Notes under the pieces: model-generated
The model's input: only the letters and a program-made list of their open reading frames with translations
Told to the model about the DNA's origin: nothing
The model's database searches: none
Part shown: one piece after another, positions 26,371 to 37,002 of the stretch
How the letters are laid out: the number at the start of each line of letters is the position of its first letter
Position numbering within the stretch: the stretch's first letter is position 1
Source: Streptomyces diastatochromogenes
GTDB taxonomy: Bacteria > Actinomycetota > Actinomycetes > Streptomycetales > Streptomycetaceae
Assembly (NCBI GenBank): GCA_026913215.1
Contig: JAPTYK010000001.1
Coordinates: 3,224,001-3,288,000 of the forward strand
Reading direction: 5' to 3'
DNA: 64,000 nucleotides
Made by a program: the position numbers and the translations under genes

Positions 26371-28423
26371 GTGGACAGGGAGCTGTACGGCCGCGAGGCG
26401 GTCCTCGACGACGGCGGGCTCGCGGCACGGCTCGTCGGGCTCGGGCGGCAGGGTGGGGCGCGGGTCGCCTACGAGCACGGGGACGATCCGCCGGTGACGG
26501 TCTTCACGGGCGGGCGCGGCATGGGGAAGACCGCGCTGCTCAAGGAGGTCCGCAACCGCTACAAGGGCTACACGCCGCTCGCCCTCATCGACTGCGCCCA
26601 CGTCGAACCGCCGGCCGACCACGGCCCCGGCTGGACCCCGGTCACCGGTGCCCTCTCCGAGCTGGCCGTCCAGCTGTCGCCGAAGGTGCTCGCGGCCCGG
26701 CCCGTGCGGTTCCCCGGCTCTCGCTCGGGCTCGTCGCGGTCGCCTCGCTCGCCTGGTCGCAGGAGGACGACGAGCGGGCCCGGCGGGACCTCCAGCGCCT
26801 CGGGCCGCTCCTCGCGACCGTCGACGCGACCCGCGGCGCCGCCGGGAACTGGGTCGGCAAGGTCCTCACCAAGCTCGCCGCCACCTTCGCCGACGCCGCC
26901 GCCCCGCTCGCCGGACTGCTCGCCGAGGCGACCGTGGAGACCGTCCTCGAAGAGGTCTTCGGCCGCCTCCAGCGCTCCTCCGAGAGCTGGTACGGCAGCT
27001 ACCGCAACGCCGGCGGGCACGGCAAGGCCGGGCTCCAGCAGCTCGCCATCGACTTCGAGCACGAGGGCCGGCGCCGCCGCGAGGCCGAGGACTTCCTCGT
27101 CGGCGCGCTCACCGAGGACCTGCTGACCGCCTACACCGGGCTCCGCCGCGGCAGCCGCGTCGGCAGGCCCCTGCTCCTCCTCGACAACGCCCACGAACCG
27201 CTCGGCCGGCAGCTCGTCGAACCGATCCTGCGGGCCCGCGCCGAGGGCCGCCGCGACAAGGTCGTCGTCCTCGCCACCTCCCGGGTCCGCGACCACGAGG
27301 GCCTGCGCCAGGCCACCCGCACCCGGCTGCCGGAGACCGCGCACCGGGCGCCCTGCCCGCGCGGGACGAGCGTCGGCTCGGGCATCCTCGCCGTCGAACT
27401 GACCCCGCTCTCCCCGCCCAGACCCGCTCCGCCTTCGACCGCCACGACCCGGCCGGCCGCACCCCGCCGAACTCGCCCGCGCCGTGCACCGGCTGACCGG
27501 CGGCCGCCCCTCGGCGTCGCCCTCCTCGGCCGGGCCGCCGGCGAGGTCCCCGCCGCGCAGCGGGCCGCCCTCACCCGGGCGGCTCCTCGACCTGACCGTG
27601 GAGCTGCGCGAGGACGCCCGCCGGTGCCCGTCGCCCCACGCTCCTCGCCGAACTCCTGCCGGTCCGCCGCCCCGGGCCGTACGCCGTCCTCGCCGCCACC
27701 CACGACGAGGAGTCCGCCCGGATGCTCGCCCACGCCCGGCTCCAGGGCGAGTCCCTCGACGGGGACGTGGCGCTGCGGGTCCGCGACCAGCTGCGCGCAG
27801 AGAACTGGAGCGAGGGCCCCGGCCACTTCGTCGCCGACCCGCTGCTGCGCGCGCTGCTCCTGTACCGGCTCCGCTTCGAGGACGGCGACCACCCCCGGTA
27901 CGCCGCCTGGCACGCCGTCCACGAGACCCTCTACCGGCACTACGGCCCGGCCCCCGGCCCGTACCGCCTCCACCACGGCCTGGCCCTCGGCCGCACCGAG
28001 GAGGCCGTCACCCACCTGCGGGAGACCTTCCCCGAGCAGGACGTCCTCGGCTGGCTCGGCCGGCTCCGCTTCATCGCCGCCGCCCCGTACCCGCGCGAGC
28101 GCGACCGGCCGGGCCCCGACCCGCGCCGGGCGGTCGCCCTCGGCGAGGGACCGGCCGGGCCCCTGCCCGACGGCCTCGACGCCGACACCACCGCCCTCCA
28201 CCTGTCCGTACGGCGCCTGCTGCACGCCGTGTGGCTGCTCACCGATCCGCTCGCCCTGCCCGACGACGAGGTCGCCGAGCTGCTCGCGCACGAACTGCGC
28301 CGGCTCTCCGGCCGTCATCTGACCGGCAGCGGTCCACTCTGGGACGCGGCAGGCCACTGGCCGCGCGACATCCGTGCCTGGCGGGAGCTGTCGCTGCCGC
28401 CGGGCCGTGAGAACGGAGTCTGA
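26371..28423 (+). CDS. STAND-like ATP-binding protein, frameshifted
   Basis: About 690 residues when joined. The Walker A motif is TGGRGMGKTALL (about 46-57), 47 residues from the GTG at 26371. A Walker B-like RPLLLLDNAHEP and a KVVVLATSR strand follow in the next frame, so an AAA/NACHT-style NTPase domain is likely. The C-terminal 230 residues (from MLAHARLQGESLDGDVALRV) are helical and repeat-like, without a known name. Shifts are near 26705 and at several places between 27350 and 27700, all fitting base losses. Four bases separate it from the next gene, whose product is membrane-anchored with a substrate-binding fold, so they probably work together. Confidence 0.68.
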
Positions 28424-28427
28424 CGCC

Positions 28428-29961
28428 ATGCCGAACGCCCTCGGCCGGTACGTCCGCACCCCCCGCCAGAAGCTCGTCGCCTCGGTCGTCACGGCCTCCG
28501 TCGTCCTCGGCCTCGGCAGTTACGGCTTCGCCCGGCTCACCCGCCCGGAGGACCGTTCCTGCGCCCCGGGCGTGGCCCGCCCCGTCGGCAGCGACGAGTG
28601 CGTCGGCGTCAACGGCACCGGCCACGACTTCGGCTTCGCCGACCTCAGGGACGTCGCCGCGAGCATCCGCGACGAGAACGCCACGCTCAAGGCCGGGGAG
28701 TACGTCACCGTCGCCGTCCTCCTCCCCCTGTCCTCCCCCGACGCCGGCATGCGCATCAAGGTCCTGCACGAGGTGCAGGGCGCGTACGCCTACCAGCGCC
28801 GGGCCAACCAGGAGTCCAACGGGCGGCGGCCCACCATCCGCCTCGTCCTCGCCAACACCGGCCAGGGCAACGCCCACTGGCGCACCACCGTCGACCAGCT
28901 CGTCGGCATGGCCGACGGCCCCGACCGGCTGCGGGCCGTCTCCGGCATCGCCACCTCCTCCGGCGAGATGCGGGAGGCCGTCGGCGTCCTCACCCAGGCC
29001 AAGGTCGCCGTCGTCGGCACCACCATCACCGCCGACGACATCGCCAACGGCCCCGGGCACAAGCCCTTCCCCGGCCTCGCCCGGGTCTCCCCACCAACAG
29101 CGACGAGGCCAGCGCGCTCGCCCACTTCGGCCGGGTCGACGCCGCCAAGGCGCTCCTCGTCCAGGACACCCGCGGCGGCGACCACTACGTCGACACCCTC
29201 AAGGCCGCCTTCGCCCGGTCCCTCAAGAACGCGCCCCTGGAGCCGCAGGAGTTCACCTCCGCCCCCGACCCCACCCAGGAGGGCACGACGGCGAACACCT
29301 TCACCAACATCACCCATCTGATCTGCGACACCCGCGCCGAGACCGTCTTCTTCGCCGGCCGCCACACCCAGCTGCGCCAGTTCATCAACGCGCTCGGCGA
29401 CCGCGGCTGCGTCGACCGCGCCTTCACGATCCTGACCGGCGACGAGGGCTCGTACCTGGGCGCCGACAAGAAGCTCGACCACAAGGCCCTCCAGCGCAAG
29501 GTCACCGTGCGGTACGCGGCGCTCGCCCACCCCGACGCCTGGAAGCCGGCCCCGGGCCGGCCGGTCCCCCGCACGGGCGGCTCCGAGCAGGCCTACGCGG
29601 ACTTCGTCGCGGACATCGCCAAGGCCGCCCCCAAGGACGCGCCCGTGGCCCTCGCCGACGGCCAGGCCATCATCGCGTACGACGCCATGGCGACCGCGGT
29701 CCACGCCATCCGCCAGGCCACCCCCGAAGGCGCCCCCTACCCCTCCAAGGAGGACGTCGGCACCCAGTGGCCCCAGGTGAAGGGCTCCCTGCGGGTCGAG
29801 GGCGCCAGCGGCTGGATCTGCCTCGACAACTACGGCAACCCCTACAACAAGGCCGTTCCCATCGTGGAACTCACCCAGTCCGGCACCCAGCGCTTCGTCC
29901 AGATGGCCTGGCCGGAGGGCAGGCCCCGACGGAGACGTGCCTGCCGCCGAAGAAGGGCTGA
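28428..29961 (+). CDS. Membrane-anchored periplasmic-binding-fold protein, frameshifted
   Basis: About 511 residues. A single helix (LVASVVTASVVLGLGSYGFA, about 16-35) after a basic N-terminus anchors it; there is no lipobox Cys. The outer part resembles type I substrate-binding (Leu/Ile/Val-type) proteins: TVAVLLPLSSPDAGM, VSGIATSSGEMREAVGVL, VFFAGRHTQLRQFINAL and IIAYDAMATAVHAI. One-base losses are inferred near 29090 and 29922. No permease gene is near; the partner is the ATPase gene just upstream. A receptor rather than transporter role is inferred. Confidence 0.72.
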
Positions 29962-29964
29962 GCG

Positions 29965-30495
29965 CTACGGCACCCACTTGGGCCAGGGCTCCTCGTCCCG
30001 GGCGTACAGCTCCCGCAGGTGCCGCCACCGCTCGGGCGACCAGTCCCGCCAGTCCGTGGGGTGACCGTCCAGGGCGTCGCGCAGCCGCTCGAAGTGCTCG
30101 TGCCACCCCGCCAGGCGGTCGAGCCGGTACTCCGGGGAGCCCCGCACCTCGTTGGTGAAACGCAGAACGGTCGACCCCCCGCCGTCGGACCCCGGTTCCA
30201 GATGGAACCGGATCCGGCCGTGCGAGGGGCCGACCGTGTACTCGGCGACGACGTCGGGGTCCCAGGCGGTCACGTGCCCGGAGACCTCGGTCGAACTGTT
30301 CAGCCAGCGGAGGGTGACCCGGCCGCCGAGCCGCGGCTCCAGCGGATCCGCCTCGCAGAGCCAGCCCGGCAGGCCCTCGGGCGAGGCGACGGCCGCCCAG
30401 ACCAGCGGGAGGGGATGCGGAAGGTCCACCACGAACCGCAGCAGGTGCGCGTCGCCGTCGTGGGTCTCGCTCCTGCCCCGGGGGATCTCGCTCAT
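29965..30495 (-). CDS. SRPBCC family protein (AHSA1-like)
   Basis: 176 residues of the START/Bet v1-like fold. The fingerprint is HLLRFVVDLPHPLPLVWAAV, then the AHSA1-type GWLCEADPLEPRLGGRVTLR and AGWHEHFERLRDALDG near the end. Such proteins bind small hydrophobic ligands or act as chaperone activators. ATG 30495 follows GGAGG closely. It is convergent with the substrate-binding-fold gene (stops four bases apart) and lies behind the resC gene. Confidence 0.85.
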   Translation of the reverse strand: MSEIPRGRSETHDGDAHLLRFVVDLPHPLPLVWAAVASPEGLPGWLCEADPLEPRLGGRVTLRWLNSSTEVSGHVTAWDPDVVAEYTVGPSHGRIRFHLEPGSDGGGSTVLRFTNEVRGSPEYRLDRLAGWHEHFERLRDALDGHPTDWRDWSPERWRHLRELYARDEEPWPKWVP

Positions 30496-30532
30496 ACCTC
30501 CAGCGTGGCCCCGGGGCCCGTCGCCCGCGAGC

Positions 30533-31620
30533 TCAGACGCCCGCGTACGAGTGCTTGCTGCTGACGAAGATGTTGACGCCGTAGTAGTTGAAGAGGAAGC
30601 AGCCGAAGGCGATGAGCGCGATGTACGCGGCCTTCCGCCCCTTCCAGCCGGCCGTCGCGCGCGCGTGCAGGTACGCCGCGTAACCGACCCACGTGATGAA
30701 GGACCAGACCTCCTTGGCGTCCCAGCCCCAGTAGCGGCCCCACGCGTCGCCGGCCCAGATCGCGCCGGCGATGATCGTGAAGGTCCACAGCGGGAAGACC
30801 GCCGCGTTGACCCGGTAGGCGAACTTGTCGAGCGTCGCCGCGGCGGGCAGCCGCTCCAGGACGGAGCGGGCGAAGGAGCCGGGGTTCCCGCCGGTCGCGA
30901 GCTTGTTCTCGTACGAGTCGCGGAAGAGGTACAGCAGGGTCGCGACCGCACCGAGGTAGAAGACCGCGCCGCAGAAGATCGCGGTGGAGACGTGGATCCA
31001 CAGCCAGTACGAGTCGAGCGCCGGCACCAGCTGGTCGCTGGGGGTCTTCAGCCAGGTGACGGCCATGCCCAGGTCGAGCAGGACGGTGGTGACCAGGGAA
31101 GGCCGATCCAGCGGACGTTCTTCTTCGCGAGGAGGAAGCCGAGGTACGCGCCGACCGCCACCGTGGAGAAGGTGGTGGAGAACTCGTACATGTTGCCCCA
31201 GGGGGCCCGCTGCACGGACAGCGCCCGGCTGACCACGCCCGCCGCCTCGACCAGGAAGGCGAGGACGGTGAGCGAGACGGCGATGCGACCGTACAGGTCG
31301 CCCTGGACGGTGCCGCCGGCCGCGCCGGGGCCGTCCGGCACGTCACGGGTGCCGGCCGCGGAGCAGGTGACGACCTTCGGCTTGTCGAGGACGGCGGTCC
31401 CGCCGGCCTGCTTGACCCGCACGGTCACGGCCGGGGCGGCGGCGCCCTGCGTCTGCCGCGTGAGCGCGGCGGCCGTGCGGCCGACCTTGCTGCGGCTGCC
31501 GAACACCCACTCGGCGATGTGGGCGAAGAAGGCCAGGGTGTAGACGGCCATCGAGGAGTAGATGAGCAGGTCGCTCATCCGCGCCAGACTCTCGTTGGTC
31601 GCAGTGGCGGCGAGGATCAC
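30533..31620 (-). CDS. Cytochrome c biogenesis protein ResC/CcsA, one frameshift
   Basis: System II heme-handling membrane protein, about 362 residues. The tryptophan-rich WWD-type motif is WGRYWGWDAKEVWSFITW, with flanking histidine-bearing helices (SYWLWIHVSTAIFCG). The N-terminal part (YTLAFFAHIAEWVFG) is in frame to about 31100, where one base is lost; the rest starts LGMAVTWLKTPSDQLVPALD. GTG 31620 overlaps the resB stop as GTGA. It works with ResB to carry heme across the membrane and attach it to apocytochromes c. Confidence 0.9.
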
Positions 31621-33288
31621 TTGTCGGCCTCTCCAGAAGGGGCAGGGTCTTCTGCGGTTTCTTCCGCGGCGGGCGGAGCCTGGAGGGTGAGCGCGACCGC
31701 GAGGTCGCCCAGTTCCTCCGGCAGCTTGGCGGACTCGCTCCGGCCGAGGCCGGCCATCTCGACGACCGTCACGCCGTCCTCACCGCGCACGGCCCGGACC
31801 CAGACCCGGCGCCGCTGGATGAACAGCGAACCGGTCAGGCCGGCGATCGCGGCGATCGCGCCCGTGAGGGCGAGCCCGTTGCCGGGCTGCTGCGAGATCT
31901 GGAAGCTCGCCCACTCCTTGACGTCCTTCTCGAAGGTGATCGAGCCGGCGCCGTCGGGCAGCGTCATGGTCTCGCCGGGCAGCATGCGCTGCGCGAGCTT
32001 GTTGCCGGACTTGTCCGTGAACTGCTTCATCTTGGACTTGTCGAGCTGGTACACGTTCTGCGGCAGGCCCGAGTTCACGCGCAGGTCGCCGTGGAAGCCG
32101 GTGAGCGCCATCACGGGGAAGTCGAGCGCGGGGAACTGCGAGAACATCGTGCCCTTGCCGGCGCCCGCGAAGGTCGGCACGAAGAAGGCCTGGAAGCCCA
32201 GCTGCTCCTTCTTGCCGTTCTTGTCGCGGTAGCCGTCCATGACCTTGATGGCGCCGGTCGACGTGATGTTGTTGTCGATCGGCAGCATCGGCACGGCACC
32301 GTGGTAGACGGTCTTGCCGCGGCCGTCCTTGACGGTGACGACGGGCGCGTAGCCGTGGGCGATCAGGTAGACCTTGGAGTCGCCCACGAGGAGCGGCTGG
32401 TTGACCCGGATGACCGCCTTCTTGTCCTTGCCGTCGCCCTGCGAGTAGGTGACGTCCGCCTCGAAGGTGCGCGGGGTGCCGCGCTGGGGGCCGTTCTTCT
32501 CGTACGTGCCGGTGAAGGAGTTCAGGGTGAAGCTGAACGGCTCCAGGTCGTCGGTGCCGAACTGGGAGCCGGACTTGAAGTCGTCGTACTGGGTGAGCGT
32601 GTTGGAGAAGCCGTCGCCCTCGACGATCAGCTTGCCGCCCTCGGACTTGAAGAGCTGGCCGACGGCGAAGGCCACGAGGATGACGATCAGGGCGACGTGG
32701 AAGACCAGGTTCCCGGCCTCGCGGAGGTAGCCCTTCTCGGCGGCGACCGCGTTCCCCACCGTGTGGGCGCGGAAGCGGCGTCCCTGAGGAGGCCGAGCGC
32801 GGCCTCCTGGACCTGCTCGGGCCCGGCCTCGGTGCGCCAGGTGGTGTACGCGGGGAGCCGGTCGAGGCGCCGGGGGCGCCCGGCGGGCGGCTGCGGAGCT
32901 GGCCGACGAACTGCCAGGTGCGCGGCACGATGCAGCCGATGAGGGAGACGAACAGCAGGATGTAGATCGCGGAGAACCACACCGAGCTGTAGACGTCGAA
33001 GAACTGGAGCTTCTCGTACAGCGGGGTGAGGGTCTGGTGGGCCTGCTTGAAGGTCTGCACCTTCAGCTCGTCCGCGCTGTTCTGCGGGATGAGGGAGCCG
33101 GGGACGGCGCCCAGGGAGAGCATGAACAGCAGGATCAGGGCGACCCGCATGGAGGTCAGCTGCCGCCAGAACCAGCGGATCCAGCCGATGACCCCGAGGG
33201 CGGGGCCGCCGACGACCGCGTCGTCGGCGCTCTCCTCGCGCGGTGCGGTCGACAGTCCCTGCTGCCCCGTCGTGTCGGTCTTGCTCAT
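31617..33288 (-). CDS. Cytochrome c biogenesis protein ResB, frameshifted
   Basis: Membrane partner of ResC, about 557 residues. The first half has the ResB opening WFWRQLTSMRVALILLFMLS and VWFSAIYILLFVSLIGCIV. Shifts fall between about 32900 and 32770. The second half starts KGYLREAGNLVFHVALIVIL, which is strongly conserved, and carries the large extracytoplasmic domain (DFPVMALTGFHGDLRVN). It ends with a helix and a charged tail. ATG 33288 lies five bases after the ccdA stop. It belongs to the leftward tlpA-ccdA-resB-resC run. Confidence 0.88.
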
Positions 33289-33293
33289 GGAAC

Positions 33294-34031
33294 TCAGATC
33301 CCCACCGTGAAACCGCTGGACCAGCTCTGCATCGTGGCCACCATGGAGTCCCACGCGCCCGTGAGGAGCAGGACACCGGTGACGATCATCATGCCGCCGC
33401 CGATCCGCATGACCCACGCGTAGTGCTTCTTGACCCATCCGAAGGCGCCGAGCGCCTTGCGGAAGGCGATGGCGGCAAGGACGAACGGTACGCCCAGGCC
33501 GAGGCAGTACGCGAAGGCGAGGATCGCCCCGCGGCCCGCGCTGGCCTGCTCGAAGGCGAGGGCGTTGACGGAGGCGAGGGTCGGGCCGATGCACGGGGTC
33601 CAGCCGATGCCGAAGAGCGCGCCGAGCAGCGGGGCGCCGATCAGGCCCGCGACGGGCTTCCTGTGGAAGCGGAACTCGCGCTGGGTGAGCCAGGGCATCA
33701 GGCCGAGGAAGAACGCGCCCATGAGGAGCATGAGCACGCCGAGGATGGTGGTGAACGTCTCGCGGTACTCCTGGAGCGTCGACCCGAAGTAGCCGAAGAG
33801 CGCGCCGCCGGAGACGAACACGGCGGTGAAGCCGAGGACGAAGAGGGCGGCGCCGGCGGTCATCCGGCCGCGGCGGCTCTCGGCGAGGTCGGTGCCGGTG
33901 ACGCCGGTCACGTACGAGAGGTAGCCGGGGACGAGCGGGAGGACGCACGGCGAGAAGAAGGAGACGAGGCCACCGAGCACCGCGAGGGGCAGGGCGAGCA
34001 GCAGGGCTCCGCTGGTGACGGTCTCGTTCAC
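33294..34031 (-). CDS. ccdA: CcdA-type thiol-disulfide membrane transporter
   Basis: 245 residues, six hydrophobic segments. It passes reducing power from cytoplasmic thioredoxin across the membrane to keep apocytochrome c cysteines reduced. The redox Cys residues are in SFFSPCVLPLVPGY and GWTPCIGPTLAS. It lies four bases after the thioredoxin-like tlpA gene, its expected partner, and before resB. Intact. Confidence 0.93.
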   Translation of the reverse strand: MNETVTSGALLLALPLAVLGGLVSFFSPCVLPLVPGYLSYVTGVTGTDLAESRRGRMTAGAALFVLGFTAVFVSGGALFGYFGSTLQEYRETFTTILGVLMLLMGAFFLGLMPWLTQREFRFHRKPVAGLIGAPLLGALFGIGWTPCIGPTLASVNALAFEQASAGRGAILAFAYCLGLGVPFVLAAIAFRKALGAFGWVKKHYAWVMRIGGGMMIVTGVLLLTGAWDSMVATMQSWSSGFTVGI

Positions 34032-34035
34032 CGGC

Positions 34036-34662
34036 TCACTTCTCCTTGAGGAGCGGGTCGATCATCGAGCGGAGCTTCTTCTCGTCGAGCGCCATGAGGG
34101 AGCGGGCGGCGATCTTGCCCTCCTTGTCGAGGACGACGGTGGAGGGGATGCCCTGGAGGCTGAGGGTGCCCTTGGGGAAGCCGTAGAGGATGAGCTTGCC
34201 CTGGGGGTCGTAGAGGCTGGGGTAGGGGACCCCGTAGTCCTCTTCGAAGGCGAGCGCGGGCTGCTTGTTGGGGTCGCGGGTGTTGAGGCCGACGAACTCG
34301 ACGCCCTTGCCCTTCAGGTCCTTGGCGACCTTCGCGAAGTGCTCGGCCTCGGCGCGGCAGGGGCTGCACCAGGAGCCCCAGGCGTTGAGGACGACGACGT
34401 TGCCCTTGAGGTCGGCGACGTCGAGCTGCTTGCCTTCGAGGGTCTCGCCGGCGAGCTTCCCGGTGGCCGCGCGCTCACCCTTGGCGGCGGTGGAGATGCC
34501 ACCCGTGTTGGTCACGAAGTTGGTCTGGCCACCGCCGCCGGACTTGCCGTTGTTGTCGCCGCCGCAGGCCGAGAGCGTGAGGGCGGCGGCGGACAGCATT
34601 CCGACGGCGACCAGGGTTCGCCGGGTGCGCCGGGTGCGACGAGGGGCACGGCTAAGGCTCAT
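34036..34662 (-). CDS. TlpA/ResA-like thioredoxin lipoprotein
   Basis: 208 residues. A basic N-terminus and helix end in the lipobox LTLSAC (Cys33). The thioredoxin fold follows, with the active site GSWCSPC (Cys99, Cys102), GIPSTVVLDKEG with the cis-Pro, and a C-terminal helix. It should take electrons from CcdA and reduce heme-binding CxxCH sites outside the membrane. First gene of the cytochrome c maturation run. Confidence 0.92.
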   Translation of the reverse strand: MSLSRAPRRTRRTRRTLVAVGMLSAAALTLSACGGDNNGKSGGGGQTNFVTNTGGISTAAKGERAATGKLAGETLEGKQLDVADLKGNVVVLNAWGSWCSPCRAEAEHFAKVAKDLKGKGVEFVGLNTRDPNKQPALAFEEDYGVPYPSLYDPQGKLILYGFPKGTLSLQGIPSTVVLDKEGKIAARSLMALDEKKLRSMIDPLLKEK

Positions 34663-34739
34663 GTGAAAAGTTTCGCATGGGCGTTTGGGGGATCTTGGGC
34701 ACCCCCCTACGTGCCCGTAAAGCCCCTTGTCAAGATCGC

Positions 34740-36027
34740 CTAAGCGGTCGGGGTGGACGTGGGGGTCGGAGCGTCGGGCCTGAGGAACGCGTTCCAGCCG
34801 CCCGCGGGCTTCTGTCCGACTTCCAGCGAGCGCAGCTTCTCCAGGATCTTCGGGTCCTGGACGTCGAGCCAGTCCACGAACTGCTTGAAGGAGACGAGCC
34901 GGACCTCCTTCTTTCCGGCCATTCCCTTGAGCGCCTCTTCGACGGCGTCCATGTAGATGCCGCCGTTCCACTGCTCGAAGTGGTTGCCGATGAAGAAAGG
35001 AGCGCGGTTCGACTCGTACGCGCGCGTGAAGCCGGAAAGGTACGCCTCGGCCGCCTGCTGCCGCCAGCCGGGATAGCGCGAGGGCATGCCCTTGGTCGTG
35101 TTCTTCGACTGGTTGGCGAGCATGTTGTAGTCCATGGAGAGGACTTCGAAGGAGTGCCCGGGGAAGGGCACGGCCTGGAGCGGCAGGTCCCAGATCCCCT
35201 GGCGCTTGACGGGCCAGGTCTGGCGGCCGCCGGGCGAGCTGGCGTCGTAGCGCCAGTTCAGGCGCTTGGCGGTGGGCAGCAGGTTGTCCTGGCCGAGGAG
35301 GCAGGGGGTGCGGCCGCCGACGAGCTCCTTGGAGTAGTCGAAGGGCAGCGGGTCGAGATCGGTCCAGCCGGTGTTGGTCTTCCACTCGGTGACGAACTTC
35401 GTCGCCTGGTCGATCTCGTTCTGCCACTGGCCGGGGGTCCAGTTGCCGACGGAGCCGGAGCCGCCGCAGAAGTGGCCGTTGAAGTGGGTGCCGATCTCGT
35501 GGCCTTCGAGCCAGGCCTGCCGGACGTACTTCAGGGTCTCCTTGATGTGCCCGTCGGTGAGGTAGCCGATGTCGGAGGCGCCGACGGGGTTGTTCGGCGG
35601 GCGGTAGAGGTGCTTCTTCGACTCGGGCAGGAGGTAGATCCCGGAGAGGAAGAAGGTCATGGCCGCGTCGTTGTTCTTCGCGAGTTCGAGGAAGCGCGGG
35701 AAGAGGCCGTTGCCGACCTCGCCGGCGCCGTCCCAGGAGAAGACCACGAACTGGGGAGGGGTCTGGCCGGGTTCGAGCGGGACGGGGGCGTCGGGCTGGT
35801 GCGGCTGCTTGCCGGTGTCGGCGGTGGAACCGTCGCCGATGAGCCGGGCGTCGTTCTTGCTCGGGGTGGGCGTGCCCGGGTCCGCCGAGACGTCACCCCC
35901 CTTGCCGGGTCCGGATCGTCCCGGCTTGTCCTGATCTCCGCCCCGCATGCGGCGAGCCCCATCGCCGCGGCGGCCCTAACGCCCGCCCCGAGCAGCCCCT
36001 TCGACTGATCCCGCTGATCCCGCGCAT
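34740..36027 (-). CDS. Polysaccharide-deacetylase-like Tat lipoprotein, frameshifted signal region
   Basis: About 430 residues. From ATG 36027 the N-terminus reads MRGISGISRRG; with one lost G restored it continues LLGAGVRAAAAMGLAACG, a twin-arginine signal (SRRGLL) ending in a lipobox Cys. A second G is lost near 35948. The mature part is continuous and has the deacetylase-like fold: QFVVFSWDGAGEVGNGLFP at the first metal strand, then HEIGTHFNGHFCGG (metal His motif), and GNHFEQWNGGIYMDAVEEAL. The canonical first TFDD is changed to SWDG, so catalysis is uncertain. Located between the histidine phosphatase and tlpA. Confidence 0.75.
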
Positions 36028-36133
36028 GACATCCCCATTCGCGCTGACGTATGACCGAAACGTCATCCAAACCGACAATGAGTGAGATGCCGGGAGGAAC
36101 ACGGAGGTTCCGGAAAATCACATAAAAATTTTA

Positions 36134-36167
36134 GGCGGCCGGATGACATGAACATCATCCGACCGCC
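36134..36167 (-). terminator. Rho-independent terminator, leftward
   Basis: Stem 36134-36146 pairs with 36155-36167 at 12 of 13 bases around an eight-base loop. On the minus strand it is followed by CTAAAATTTTTATG, a T-rich tract. It would end the hemL/histidine phosphatase transcript. Confidence 0.75.
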
Positions 36168-36235
36168 CTGAACTGTGACGCTCCGGCACCGCGCTGTCCA
36201 GTGGGATCCCTGGTCAGCGCGGTGAAGATTCCGGG

Positions 36236-36327
36236 CGCGAGCCTTCCGGGTCCGGGGGCCAAGCCCTTCCGGGCCCGGGTGCCAAGCCCATCCGGGTCCG
36301 GGGACTACGCCCTTCCGGATGCCGGCG
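36236..36327. repeat. 23-bp tandem repeat after the histidine phosphatase gene
   Basis: Four units of 23 bases (36236, 36259, 36282 and 36305) share CCTTCCGG or CCATCCGG and end near the phosphatase stop; two carry CCAAGCCC and one CTACGCCC. The last unit starts with CTACGCCC, like the sequence that codes the gene's stop (CTACGCCCC at 36328), so the gene end seems to have seeded the array. Confidence 0.7.
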
Positions 36328-37002
36328 CTACGCCCCGAAGGCCTTCGACTTGCCCTTGACCGGCTTCGCGCCCGCCAGGAGGTGCGCCGGGACCAGGTCC
36401 CGGGCCGGCTCGCTGTAGCCGACCGAGACGATCTTGTCGCCCCGGTACGTGAACGAGGTCAGCGAGGCCAGCGTGCACTGCCGGCGCCGCGGGTCGTGCC
36501 AGAGCCGCCGCTTCTCCACGAAGCTGCGGACGATCCAGATCGGCAGCTGGTGGCTGACGCAGACCGCCTCGTGCCCGCGGGCCGCGTCCTTCGCCGCATC
36601 GAGCGCGCCCATCATGCGGACGACCTGCTCGACGTACGGCTCGCCCCAGGACGGCTGGAACGGATTGGTCAGGTGCTTCCAGTTCGACGGCTTCTTCAGC
36701 GCGCCGTCGCCGACGCCGAAGGTCTTGCCCTCGAAGACGTTCGCCGCCTCGATCAGCCGCTCGTCGCTGGCCAGGTCCAGGCCGTGCGCCTTGGCGATCG
36801 GCGTCGCCGTCTCCTGCGCCCGCTCCAGCGGGGAGGCCACGACGTGCGTGATGTCCCGGTCGGCCAGGTGCTCGGCGACCCGGTCCGCCATCTGACGGCC
36901 CAGCTCGGAGAGGTGGTAGCCGGGGCGGCGCCCGTACAGCACGCCGTCGGGGTTGTGCACCTCGCCGTGCCGCATCAGGTGGACGACGGTGATGTCGCTC
37001 AT
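36328..37002 (-). CDS. Histidine phosphatase (phosphoglycerate mutase family)
   Basis: 224 residues. The phospho-His motif is [12 protein letters not shown] (RHG at 11-13), then [12 protein letters not shown] and the second conserved His in [11 protein letters not shown]. The ATG overlaps the hemL stop (ATGA), so it is coupled to hemL. Its exact substrate is unknown; heme-linked genes of this type are common next to hemL in Streptomyces. Confidence 0.88.
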   Translation of the reverse strand: MSDITVVHLMRHGEVHNPDGVLYGRRPGYHLSELGRQMADRVAEHLADRDITHVVASPLERAQETATPIAKAHGLDLASDERLIEAANVFEGKTFGVGDGALKKPSNWKHLTNPFQPSWGEPYVEQVVRMMGALDAAKDAARGHEAVCVSHQLPIWIVRSFVEKRRLWHDPRRRQCTLASLTSFTYRGDKIVSVGYSEPARDLVPAHLLAGAKPVKGKSKAFGA

